Made by a program: the position numbers and the translations under genes. Of a DNA stretch of 64,000 nucleotides, positions 1-10,593 are shown in pieces; positions within the stretch are counted from its first letter, which is position 1; each line of letters starts with the position of its first letter. The stretch comes from Geosiphon pyriformis (lineage: Eukaryota > Glomeromycota > Glomeromycetes > Archaeosporales > Geosiphonaceae): positions 135,012 to 199,011 of the forward strand of contig JAAOMT010000072.1 of the NCBI GenBank assembly GCA_016748015.1. The letters run 5' to 3'. The notes under the pieces were generated by a model. The model was given only the letters and a program-made list of their open reading frames with translations, was not told where the DNA came from and made no database searches.

Positions 1-913
1 AAGGTATTTATTATAGAAGCCACCTAATACCAAGCCTTTATAGGAAACAATTGGCTATTAAAAACTTATGTTACTCTTAATTGGAACATCCAAAAACTTT
101 AAATTACTTTTAATAGATAATATGCTCAAGTACTCACTACATGTAGACATTTTAGAACCCAAAACTTAAATCAATTGCTAATTAAATTTAAAAAAATAGT
201 GCTACTATGAACATTAGAAACTTATCAAGTTTTGTGGGCTGACAATTACAGGACAGAGCTATCACTATCTCTTATCTAAGAAAAAAAAGATAAAGAAAAG
301 ACTGATGAAGAACTTTTTAAATTACTACCAATTTACCTAAGTCTAAATCAAAAAGAACAATCTTATCAACTCTTTAAATTAACCTGTGTTAATTATAGAA
401 AAAAGTTGTTTTTAATAGGCATTTGTGTCAAAAATAACAAAATATGGCCAACAGTCACCAAATATTACTGCTAACTTTGTGTATTAGAATGATATAGACA
501 ACTTAAATGACAAGACAAATGAGACAACACAATATGCTTTGCATATGGTGAAATTTTATCAAATAAAAAATTGTAGAATAATGTTCCAAACAGAAGAGAA
601 ACATGTAACAAATCATGTTAATATACTATCCTAATAAATGACTGGGCCAAAAAAAGCACTCTATTTACCACAGCATATAGTCAAACAATAAACTGACTGG
701 ACTTATACCCTTATAATAATAAAAAAATTTGGAAAATGGCCATAACCAAATAAGAAGGAGCTACCATCAAGAAAATACATGCTATAAAAAATGCTTTAAT
801 AACAATCAAAGAAATAGATAACATATTTACAAATAATCTTGAAGCATTCCAAAATTAGTATCAAGATTTGGCCCTAACTCAAGAAGAACAAAAACAAACT
901 AGCAAACCTCAAT

Positions 914-1102
914 ATGAAACTGTATAATCATTGCTTAATTTCTTGTTATTTTCAGTACTGTGATAAGTGTAATTTTTTGTTTAATTCACTTTTAAGAATA
1001 CTATATCTTATTAGTAAACTACCAAAACCAAAGAAAAAATATGAGTTTTATGCTGAAAACATGTTGTTTCAAAAGCCAAGTAATGCTACTGAAATAGAAT
1101 AA
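914..1102 (+). pseudogene. A1 Cys-rich motif remnant before dUTPase
   Basis: A 62-codon open stretch inside A1. It carries the second Cys cluster of the module that precedes dUTPase. The intact pattern in A2 and B is C-x2-C-x3-C-x4-C-x2-C. Here the first Cys has become Tyr (LYNHC) and the other four remain. It is part of the gag-pol polyprotein and not a separate gene; the ATG is internal. Confidence 0.7.
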
Positions 1103-1189
1103 TACTTTATCTACTTTGCTCTCTTTAAAAAATTAGAATTAAAATGATATAGTAATGACAATAAAAAAATCTGCTCTAAAAAAACACAC

Positions 1190-1620
1190 AAAAATGATGT
1201 GAAATTCGACTTAAGATATCCCAAACAATTTTCTGTAATTATAACTCCATACTCCCTTATAAAAATAGATCTCAAAATAACTTTAGAAATTTCTGTTAGT
1301 ACTATGGTTCAGATTGTCTCATGATCAAGTTTTGCAAAAAAAAAATCTATGTAAAAAAAGAAATTATCAATGCTAAATATACAGAAAACATTATCATCAT
1401 GCTATAGAACAATTTCAATAAATTTTATATAATTGAATCACAAGAAAAAATTGTTCAAGCTATTTTTTTACTCCTTATAAAAATACCCTAATTAACTCTG
1501 ATCACATTATGCAAAAAATTAGGCCTTATTGCCAAAAATATTAATGGGTTTGAATCAAGTAAAAGAGAGAATGTACCAATTAATTTTGTAAAAAAAAACA
1601 GTAATAAGATAGAATTTATT
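1190..1620 (+). pseudogene. A1 dUTPase domain remnant
   Basis: The translation keeps the order of trimeric dUTPase motifs: a KFDLRY version of motif I, motif II as S*SSFAKK, motif III as EIINAKYTENI with the catalytic Asp changed to Asn, motif IV as SQEKIVQAI, and motif V as INGFESS. The same block in A2 and B is better preserved. With internal stops and the Asp lost, it would be inactive. Confidence 0.75.
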
Positions 1621-2139
1621 TATACCTATACAATTATTTCTATTCTCTTATATTAACAGTATATTCTTAAGATAGATTAAAAGATCCAAAACCAAGTTTT
1701 ATTATTTGAAGCCAATTTGAAAATCTGTTGTCTAGATAACATTGCTAATCTATATATCTCTGTTAAGACTTACAAATATTTCAAAATTTTTATTTACAAC
1801 TTTACTGAAGATATTATCAAAATTTTTGAAAGAATCTTTGTTGGTTTTATTTTACTTGACATTTAAAATTCCAAGAAACTGCAGCCTATTTTGAACTTTA
1901 CACAACTGTTCTTATTCTGCAATATCACTTCACAAATATAAAATCTGCTAAAAAAAAGTTACTTGTTTATATCTAAAGAAATTACTAAACTGAATTTAGG
2001 AAACTTGAGTATACTGCAACAAATACAACTTAAAGTTTTTTTGAATCAATATATTAATATCTTTGCTAGTAAAAATGAATTTAAACACACTGATATTGTG
2101 AAACACCAAATTGATATAAAAGATGCACAACTTATTAAA

Positions 2140-3250
2140 CAATAAACCTATCAAGTAACCCCAGCAGACAATAACTTAATTAAACAGAAGATATAATAAA
2201 TGTTAGATAATAAATTAATTAAAAAATTATTAAGCTTTTGGTCCTCTTCAGTAGTTTTGGTCACAAAAAAAATAAGAAAATATGATTCTGTATAGACTAC
2301 TGAAAACTGAACAGCATTATTTAAGAAGATAATTATCTTATTTCTCTAATTCAAAAATTTTTGGATAATTTAGGAAAGAAGAAATAGTTTTCATCTTTGG
2401 ATCTAACTAGTGAATATTGGCAAGTCAAAATAAACCTTAAAAACAAAGAAAAAACAGCATTTATTATATGAGATGGAAATTTTGAATTCAACATAATGCC
2501 TTTTGAACTTTGTAATACTTCTACTATTTTTTAGTGTCTTATGAATATTGTGTACAAAGGAATTCTTTGAAAATCAGTTATAGTATATCTAAATAACACT
2601 AATGTATTTTTTAAAACATTTAATAACCACTTGCTCTATCTCCAACAAGTTTTTGACTGTTTTTAGAATGCCAAATTAAAACTCAATCCTGACAAATGTT
2701 TTTTTTGGAAAGACCAAACTTAAATATCTAAAATATGTAATAGGCAAAAATGGAGTAAAATCTGATTCAAATAAAGTCCAAAAAGTTAAAAACTTTTTGG
2801 CTTTGATCAATCTGTGAGAATTGAAAAATTTTTAGAACTGACAAAATATTATTGCCAGTTCATCAAAGGCTTCTCTAATGTTATAAACCCCTTTATTATT
2901 TACTATTAAAACATATCTCATATCTATAGAGGAAAGAACAACAAAAGACATTTGATTATCTTAAACAGCACTTGATAAAAGCACCAATATTGATCTATTC
3001 AAACTTTAATAAACATTTTATTATTGCTACAAACACTTTGAAAAATACACTAAGAGCCATTCTGTTACAAATCAGACCAGACAACAAAAAACATTCAATC
3101 ACTTATGCTAGTTACAGCACCAATTCAATAAAAAAAATATATAATATAACAGATTTAAAATGCTTTGCCATCTACTGGGTGGTACAAAATTGAAGACATT
3201 ATTTTTACCAATCATTTAACCTATACACCAATCATAAGAGACTTATTTGG
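2140..3250 (+). pseudogene. A1 reverse transcriptase and RNase H remnant
   Basis: The Ty3/gypsy RT landmarks are readable: the SSVVLVTKK segment, SLDLTSEYWQV, MPFELCNTSTIF, and the active-site position as YLNN in place of YxDD. A connection region follows, then an RNase H start with IYSNFNKHF and IIATNT, where the first acidic residue is lost. RNase H is open for about 73 codons from 2972. Multiple stops and frame changes make this non-functional. Confidence 0.8.
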
Positions 3251-3599
3251 TTACTCAGTAAACCACAACTGGAAAAAAAATATGCATAATAGAGTACTTA
3301 TCTGCAACAATTCCCATACAAAATTTATTATAAGAAAGAATTTAAGAACACTAATGCCAATAGTTTGTCAAAAATAATGCAAATTTAATCTCTAAACCAT
3401 AAATACAACTACTTATTAGTAATAATACTAGTATTTATTAACTCTTTAATTCAAGAAGCTATTATTTTAACAAAAACAAAGTAGTATATAAAAACAAGCT
3501 TGTAATTATTTTATTTAGAACAACCAACTATATTATCAAAAATGCCAAAACTGTACTATCTCACAATAAGTTATAAAAGACAATAAAAAAGAAACTGTT

Positions 3600-5493
3600 T
3601 TACACAGTATGCACTCTGACCCAACTGCAGGACATTTTAATAAAAACACTATTCTAGAAAAAACTACAAATCTATACTATTGGCCAATAATATATAAAGA
3701 CATCTTTAAATGTTCTCAACTATAACTCATGCCAATAAAAAAAAAAGCCAGAACAATAGAACCACTTTGACCCATTTCAGTTGGAAATTTATTTAATAGA
3801 ATAAAAATTAATTTGGTTAATTTTTTCTTAATTACATCCAAGAGAAATTGTTACATAGCTGTAGCTATAAAATATTTTACTAAGTGGCCAAAAGCCAAAA
3901 TAATTCAAGTGGCTAATGCTAAACAATAGCCAAGTTTGTACACCAAAATCTAATTTGCTGTCATGAATGCCCAAAAAAATTGTTATCTGATCAAAAAATA
4001 CATTTCATCAATAGTATGTTAATTAAACTAAGTCAATAGTTTAAAATAAAACAACTTTTATTGTCACCATATTACCTACGAACAAATAGACTGGTAAAAT
4101 GATTTAACTAAATACTGTATGAAGCATTAACAAAAATAAGTTATAAAAATATACAAGAATAGGACTTATTTATATCTTCTGTATTATTTGCGTACCAAAT
4201 ATTAAAGCAAAATATTACTCAGCTTATATTATTTGAACTAGTCTATGAAAAAAAAGCTACTCTACTTATTAAACAAGAAATACTTTTTTTTCCAATAAAA
4301 ATAATTACCAACAAGAATTTTGAAACTACTTTACATTAAAGAACATATTAGTTTATGAAAATATTGAAAAACAATCATAGAACAGCAGCTAACAATATTA
4401 GTAATGCTTAAAAACAACAAAAAAAAAACATGATAATTGTTTATCTAACCAACCAATTGAATTCAAAATTGAAGACCAAGTACTGTTATATTATATAAAG
4501 ACTAAAAAACAGTGAAGTGGAAAATTTAACCCAAAATAAGACAATTTATTTTATATACATAAAGTTTTAGACAATAGAGCTTACAAATTAAGATTAGAAA
4601 ACAGAATTTTAAAGAAAGTAGCACATAGAAATGGTTAAAAATTTATTATACAAAACAAGAGACATTGTTATCTATATTGCAACTAAGAACACAAATTTCA
4701 TTAATCAAACCAAAAAATATACCACAAGATCTGGAACCAATTATTATCATCAAAACATAATCAACATATAACTATTTAATTAGAAAATTTAAGTATATAT
4801 AATAGTTAAAACAGCAAGAAAAACAACAGAACTTTCAACATAGACCTTTCAGATCAAATTTTAAAACTCTTAAAACAATTATTTAAAGCAATTTAATAAT
4901 TCACAACCCAAATATAAATCATAATTAATAGAAAAGAGATATAATACAAAGACAAAAGTGGGAAAAAGATGGGCAAAAGTTCAACTAGAACTGAATATTC
5001 TCATTCTTATAAATAATCAAAAAAAAAAAGATATGTGTTAAGCAAAGCTTAAAGAAATTAAAAAAGCTTTGAGCAGGCCAGTATTGGAACCAGTAACAGA
5101 AAAATAGACATCTGAAAACTTCAGAGTATAGAAAAAAAACTTTTACTAATCTATTGATTCTATAAGATTGGTAAAAAAATAGAATTAAGGACATTATACA
5201 AAGATCTTAATCAACAAACATTTAACAAAAAAGCCTTCAAACAAGTAGAAGTATTTATAAAAAAAAACAACTTAATATTACACTACAAAACAGTATACTA
5301 ATTATATGTGGCATTTAAATACTGTTCAATTATACTACTAAACAGCTCTCTAGAAACTATTACAGTTAACAACATAAGACAAATAATAAATACACAGTTT
5401 GAAGACTTACAAAAAACAATATTTGACACAATAATTAAACACTACACAGAAAATACAAATATTACAAATACATATGATTTCACAAGAGCTTAA
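3600..5493 (+). pseudogene. A1 integrase and third-ORF remnant
   Basis: The zinc-binding start of integrase reads MHSDPTAGHFNK, followed by YYWPIIYKD and the core segment CYIAVAIKYFTKWPKAK, as in Ty3/gypsy integrases. Stops break the rest. From about 4800 the sequence matches the third ORF of A2, ending with a 61-codon open piece (5308-5493) that contains NTQFEDLQK, the best conserved part of that ORF in all three families. Confidence 0.75.
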
Positions 5494-5512
5494 TTCTAAA
5501 AAAAAATAATAA

Positions 5513-6495
5513 TAATACCTAAGTAAAAAAACCAATTCAAGTTATGAAAAAACGTAATCAAAATATGATAACATAAAATAATACAAAATAACACAAAAGA
5601 ACACATAATAACTCGGAATAACACAATACAAAATACAAGAATAAAATATAGCACAAAAAAACTAGTTAAACTTAGGATTACTAGTAATAATATAGAGAAA
5701 TAAAGCAATAACAGAAATAACAAGTAATAATTAGCAATAACAAAATGATCAAAAGCAGTCTTGTAGAACTAAGAAAAATATATAAAAGAGAGTAATTATA
5801 GAAGATAAAAAAAAAACAGATACCTATATCTATTACATATTCTTTGTTATATTTTATATCTTATATTACTAAATAAAAAAAATATTAAAAAATTTGTAAT
5901 CTACATTTATATGATTTTCATATTTATACATTTTAATTGAATTAATCTTGTTTTTATCTTGGTTTTTGGTTAAATGCTCTTAGCATAAAACAGCTTTGAA
6001 CTATTATGACTTGGACCAATTGCTTTTGATTACAACAATTAATAATACTAATTTTTTCTTTTTTCTTTTTTTTTATTTTATTTTTATTTTGTTCTCTCTT
6101 GTGAAATAACAACATAAAAAAATTGACTGTTTAGAAATAGATTTCATAATAGCCTGGTAAAAAAAAGAAGCTTCTCTTAGAATTGGATATTAATATTATC
6201 TTATTAGCTTACTAAAAAGGCAAAAAGACATCATTAAATCCTAGCAACTATACTTGACTAGCTTGGAGAAGATAGTTTATATACACAAAAGTTATATTAC
6301 TGCAAAACCATCTTTTTGTGCCTTATAACCAAAGAATTCTATGCATAAATTCATATTAATCAAAAAGACCTTTAGAAACTGATAATATTAACATACCAAA
6401 TAAGTCTATTAAAAGAAAATCTTTAAAGCTTCCTAGAAATTCACAATTTAAGCACCAAATGTTACCACTACATACTATCTAGTTTATCCATAACA
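5513..6495 (+). repeat. 3' LTR of A1
   Basis: It aligns in inverted orientation with the A2 LTRs over its whole length, including the short-repeat block near its start, the A/T-run in the middle and the CACCAAATGTTACC segment near the end. It starts with a decayed TGTTAC (TAATAC) and ends CCATAACA. Immediately outside is GTGG (6496-6499), the expected target duplication; its partner lies outside the window. Right of the LTR, family D RT sequence begins abruptly, so A1 inserted into D1. Confidence 0.8.
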
Positions 6496-7304
6496 GTGGT
6501 TTTCTTTCTGCTTTCTGAATTTATCTTTACTTGTCAAAATTTAGCAATTAAGTTAATAGTTGAAAAGAAAGCAGCACTATTGAATTTGTTTAGCATTGTA
6601 TCAATTTTGGGAAGTAGATATATGTTTTTTTTAGTAATGATATTTAATTGTTAGTAGTTAACACAAAAGCATAGAGTTTTTTTTTTTAAATATTATTATT
6701 ACTAAAAAAGTCCATTTACTCTTGGTTTTTTATATAAATTCAAGATTTTTTATCTGGTTTATTTCTTTCTTGATAAATTCATTATTGTGGCAATTAAACT
6801 GATAAGACTTTAGATAAATAGGATAAGTTTCTTTGGTGGTGATAATGTGTTGTATTACATAAGTACATTCAGAGACATCACCTTTTTTTGAAATAACTAA
6901 GCTGTTTTTAGCCAATAATTTTTTAATATTTTTTTTTTTTTTTTTTGGGAAGGGTTTTTTTGGTTTTATTGTTAATAACTATATTTCTAGTGGTTTATTC
7001 TCAAAAAACTTTTGCACTTCTTGTATCTTTTCTTTTGGTATCAAGCTAATAGATTCCCAATTTTTGTAATAGATTAGACAGAATTTATATTTATTACTAA
7101 GAGAATACAATGGCTTATTACACCAGTATTGGGCACAAAAATTATGCCACCAATAACTGTATTTGGCTTTTTTGCTAGATTTTTTGTTAAAAGTTTTTCT
7201 GAGTATGTTATAATATGGTCAACAAATTAGCTTGTTATTTACAATAATTCCTTTTCTGTCTGCTTTGACATTATTCAGTGGCTTGCTATTACTGGTAAAG
7301 ATGG
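6496..7304 (-). pseudogene. D1: decayed Ty3/gypsy pol, RT start and upstream linker
   Basis: On the minus strand this reads a His/Cys/Trp-rich linker (YSYWWHNFCAQYW, then KFCLIYYKNW), followed by HIITTKETYPIYLK, NNEFIKKEINQ and then RT blocks ending at FWQVKINSESRKKTT, where A1 cuts it. This is a Ty3/gypsy family distinct from A, B and C, which lack the linker. The longest open stretch is 61 codons (6915-6730). It continues upstream at 10594 after element E is removed. Confidence 0.8.
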
Positions 7305-8301
7305 TATTATGAATAAACTCAATAAAATATAATGGTAATATTTGATACTCTAATTCGAATAATAAAGGCTTTAAACAGTTTTTGTGGTATGACTGGTTCT
7401 TGTTATTAATTTTTAAAAATTTTTCTTTAGATGTATATTTATTTATAGAGTTCTTTGATTATAAAACACAAAGAGATGTTTTGCAGTATTACAACTTTTT
7501 GTATATGAATATGAGCTATCTTTTCCAAACTAATAAACACAGTTGTTAGGGTCTGGCAGTGTTTTTTTGCTCTTCTGGTAAGCTACCAAGATAATGTTAA
7601 TATTTAAACTTAAGGGGAGCTTCCTTTTTTTACCAGATTATTATGAAATCTATTCTCAGACAGTCAATTTTTTTATGTTGCTGTTTTATAAGAGAATAAA
7701 AGAAAATAAAAAATAAAAAAATAAAAATAAATAAAAATAAAAATAAATAAATTAGTAATATCAATTGCCATGATCAAAAGTAATTGGTCCAGATCATTAA
7801 GGATTCAAAGCATTTATGTTAAGAACATTTGTTCTGAAACAAAAGTATAAAACAAGAATTAATTTAATTCAAGCATAAAATGATTGATAACTATATATTG
7901 ATGAATTTGTGTTTTCAAATAAGTTCTTTATTTTTTTGTAAGATATAATACTTATATAGAAAAAAAATTAATTTTTGTCTGGCTGTTTTTTTTAATTTCT
8001 ACAATTATTCATTTTTATATATATTTTTGGTTCTACAAGATTGGTTTTTAATTGTTTTGTTCTTGCTAGCTATTGCTTTACTATTGCTTTACTATTTCTG
8101 TTATTGCTTTGTTTTTTTACATTATTACTAGTTATCTTATGTTTCAACTAGTTATTTTATACTATAACATGTTATTAAGTTTTGTATTATATTATCCTAA
8201 GTTATTATGTATTATTTTATGTTCCTTCTTGTTATCCTGTGTTATTATGTTTTTGATTATATTTTTTTATAACTTGAATTTGTTTTTCTACTTAAATAAT
8301 A
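7305..8301 (-). repeat. 3' LTR of E
   Basis: It matches the right-hand E LTR and the A2 LTRs: GAGTTCTTTG-ATTATAAA near the start, the GTTAGGGTCTGGC block, the TACCAGATTATTATGAA block, an A/T-rich run and a TGTTAT-type short repeat near 8060-8260. It starts TATTAT and ends AATAATA, decayed forms of TGTTAC and GTAACA. The hydrophobic open frame at 8073-8318 is only the translation of the short repeats. Confidence 0.8.
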
Positions 8302-8828
8302 TTATTATTCTTTTTTAAAATTGAGCTTTTGTGAAATTATAAATTTCTCTTTTGTATCAATGTTGTTGCTGTAATTTTTATTGTTATTTTTAAATCTAAT
8401 TTTATACATAACTGGGGTTTTTAACTACAGTGGACTGTTCAGAATATACAAGTTCAAATCTTGTATCTGTATGCTCTTATTATTATTGTTGAATTAAGTT
8501 AATTTCTGCTTTATTGTAAAATCTAGAAGCATAATATATTATTTGGTGTTTAAAGCAAAGTTTGAATTGTTGTTGATGAAGTTTGAATTATTATTGTTAT
8601 TGGTAGAGTTTAAATTATTGCTGTCATTAGTGAAGTTTAAATTGTTGTCATTATCAGTAAAGTTTGAATTGAGATTAAGTTCCAATTCCAATTTCCATTT
8701 ATTCTCATTGATTGGCTCTTTTTTGAATATATGATACATAGAAGTAAATTGTAACTACATTCTAATATTCTGACTTAGGACTATTAGATGAGTTTTGCTA
8801 ATTTATTAGTACTGTGAGAATTGGATTT

Positions 8829-9482
8829 TATTGGTAAGTTTCTTTGTATAATAGTAGAGTTTAGAATTTATTAGACTTTGAATGTTCAGATTTTTAAATA
8901 ATTCCTGAAGTTTGAATTACTAAAGGTTTAATAAGTTTTATTAACAGTAAGTTTTTTTGTATGATAGTGGGTTTAGAATTATCAGGTTTTAAATGTTTGG
9001 GTTTTTAAATGATTGGATCTTAAATAATCAGAGTTTTAATTTAATGTGTTTTAACAAGTTTATCAAAGGTAAGTTTCGAATATACAGAGTTTTAATGATT
9101 AGCTCTTGAATAATCAGAGTTTTTAATTTAATGAGTTTTTAATGAATTTATTAAAGATAAGTTTTAAATGTTCAGAGTTTTAATAATTAGGTTTTAAATA
9201 ATTGGAGTTTTAATTTAATGAATTTATCAATGGTAATTTTCGAATGTTTGGGGTTTTAATAATTGGGTCTTGAATAATCAGAGTTTTAATTTTAACAATT
9301 TTTTAATGAATTTATCAAAGATAAGTTTTGAATGTTTGGAGTTTTAATAATCAGATTTTGAATAATCAGAGTTTTAATTTTAATGAGTTTTAACAAGTTT
9401 ATCAATGGTAATTTTCAAATGTTTAGAGTTTTAACAATCAGGTTTTAAATAATTGACATTTTAATTTAACAAGTTTTTTAAA
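8829..9482 (-). repeat. Tandem repeat array in E, about 75-125 bp units
   Basis: About seven imperfect units, starting near 8829, 8944, 9068, 9157, 9231, 9319 and 9406, each opening with a GTAAGTTT or GTAATTTT-like string. Each contains GAATAATCAGAGTTTTAATTT and closes with TTTATCAA-like sequence. The last five units are 74-89 bp, the first two longer. No coding potential is evident. Confidence 0.75.
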
Positions 9483-9593
9483 AGAAATGCTAAAATAAAG
9501 ATTTTGTAAATTTTAAGTGGTTTTTCTTTTGTTTTCTCTTGGTCTGTTACTTTTGTGAATTTTTGGGATGTTCTGTCTCTGTAGATTTTATAA

Positions 9594-9610
9594 CCTCACA
9601 AAAAGCACCA
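9594..9610 (-). other. E primer-binding site
   Basis: The plus strand reads CCTCACAAAAAGCACCA two bases from the LTR edge, so the minus (element) strand begins TGGTGCT. This is the decayed form of the A2 site CCTCACAGGGAGCACCA with the same 2-base spacing. It would pair with the 3' end of a cellular tRNA, including its CCA. Confidence 0.7.
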
Positions 9611-9612
9611 AA

Positions 9613-10589
9613 TATTACAGATAAACTTAGTAGTATATAGTAATAACATTTGGTGTTCTAATTTGAATAATAAAGACTTTGAATAATCTTTGCAATATGA
9701 CTAATTTTTGTTATCAATCTCTAAATATCTTTCTTTGAATGTGTATTTATTTGTGGAGTTCTTTGGTTATAAAGCACAAAGAAATGTTTTGCAGTATTAC
9801 AACTTCTTATATGTGAATGTGAACTATCTTTTCCAAGTTAATGAGTGTAGTTATTAGGGTTTAGTGGTGTCTTTTTGTTCTTCTGATAAGCTATTAAAAT
9901 AATCTTATTATCTAAACTTAGAGAGAGCTTTCTTTTTTTATCAGGCTATTATGAAGTTTATTTTCAGACAGTCAATTTTTCTATGTTGTCACTCCATAAG
10001 AGAGAATAAAATAAAAAATAAAAAAAAATAAAAAAAATAAAAGAAGATAAATTAGTATTGTCAATTGCTATAATCAAGAGTAATTAGTCCAGGTCATTAA
10101 AAGTTTGAAGCATTTATGCTAAAAGCATCTGTCCTAGAACAAAAGTATAAAACAAGAATTAATTCAATTCAAGCACAGAATAATTGATGACTATGTATTA
10201 ATAATTTCATGTTTTTAAATAAGTCTTTTATTTTTTGTAAGATGTAATAGTTATATGAAAAAAAAATTGATTTTTGTCTGACTGTTTTTTCTAATTTTTA
10301 CAACTACTTATTTTTATATATTTTTTTGGTTTTACAGAATTGCTTTTTAATTGTTTTATTCTTGCTAGCTATTGTTTTGCTATTTCTGTTATTGTTTTAT
10401 TCTTTTATATTATTATTAGTTATCTTATGTTTTAACTAGTTATTTTGTGCTATAACACATTATCAAGTTTTGTATTATGTTATCTTAAGTTATTACATAT
10501 TATTCTGTGTTCTTTTGTATTATTCTGTGTTATCATATTTTTGATCACATTTTTTCATAACTTGGATTTGTTTTTTTACTTGGATAACA
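9613..10589 (-). repeat. 5' LTR of E
   Basis: It starts TATTACAG and ends GGATAACA. It is directly repeated at 7305-8301 and related to the A2 LTRs. A block of TGTTAT/TATTAT short repeats lies at about 10370-10540. The open frame at 10445-10708 is a by-product of that block. Confidence 0.8.
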
Positions 10590-10593
10590 ATAG

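Larger units (their letters stand above)
1..5512 (+). pseudogene. A1: decayed Ty3/gypsy gag-pol, 3' part of element
   Basis: Reading along the plus strand, this stretch follows element A2 domain by domain: the end of the retropepsin (about 1-170), a Cys-rich module (about 380-1000), dUTPase (about 1190-1620), RT (about 2140-2960), RNase H (about 2960-3250), integrase (about 3600-4600) and the third ORF (about 4800-5493). Every domain is broken by stops, mostly at positions where A2 has Gln, Arg or Trp, so C-to-T and G-to-A changes explain most of the damage. The 5' half (LTR, gag, most of protease) lies left of the window. It cannot make a working protein. The family assignment is secure because long runs of residues match A2 in order. 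Confidence 0.85.
8302..9612 (-). other. E internal region without retroviral-type genes
   Basis: Next to the left LTR it keeps about 30 bases like A2 (polypurine tract and the end of the third ORF), then diverges. A 66-codon minus-strand frame at 8739-8539 encodes an Asn/Ser/Thr-rich chain with repeated NNxNFxN units. It resembles a diverged patch in H (31161-31250) that lies near the Cys-rich module. The rest is the tandem repeat array and a leader. I find no enzyme motif in any frame. Confidence 0.65.
7305..10589 (-). mobile_element. E: non-autonomous LTR retrotransposon
   Basis: Two LTRs of about 1 kb (7305-8301 and 9613-10589) in the same orientation flank an internal region of only about 1.3 kb that has no protease, RT or integrase. 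The LTRs, the primer-binding site and the sequence next to the polypurine tract match family A. The inside is a tandem repeat and an Asn-rich low-complexity stretch. It is flanked by ATGG (7301-7304) and ATAG (10590-10593), a 4 bp target duplication with one G-to-A change. Removing the element and one duplicate restores the D1 reading frame. It probably used family A proteins to move; this is inferred from the shared ends. Confidence 0.8.

Noticed and set aside
6900-6960. T-run plus G-rich patch as a terminator
   Set aside because: It lies inside D1 coding sequence; fungal nuclear genes do not use such terminators, and no transcript end can be shown.
8073-8318. Leu/Ile/Phe-rich hydrophobic open frame; similar ones at 5496-5723 (minus), 10445-10708, 43329-43640 and 52480-52791
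   Set aside because: All fall on the TGTTAT-type short repeats of family A LTRs. The hydrophobic look comes from T-rich repeats and there is no conserved start.
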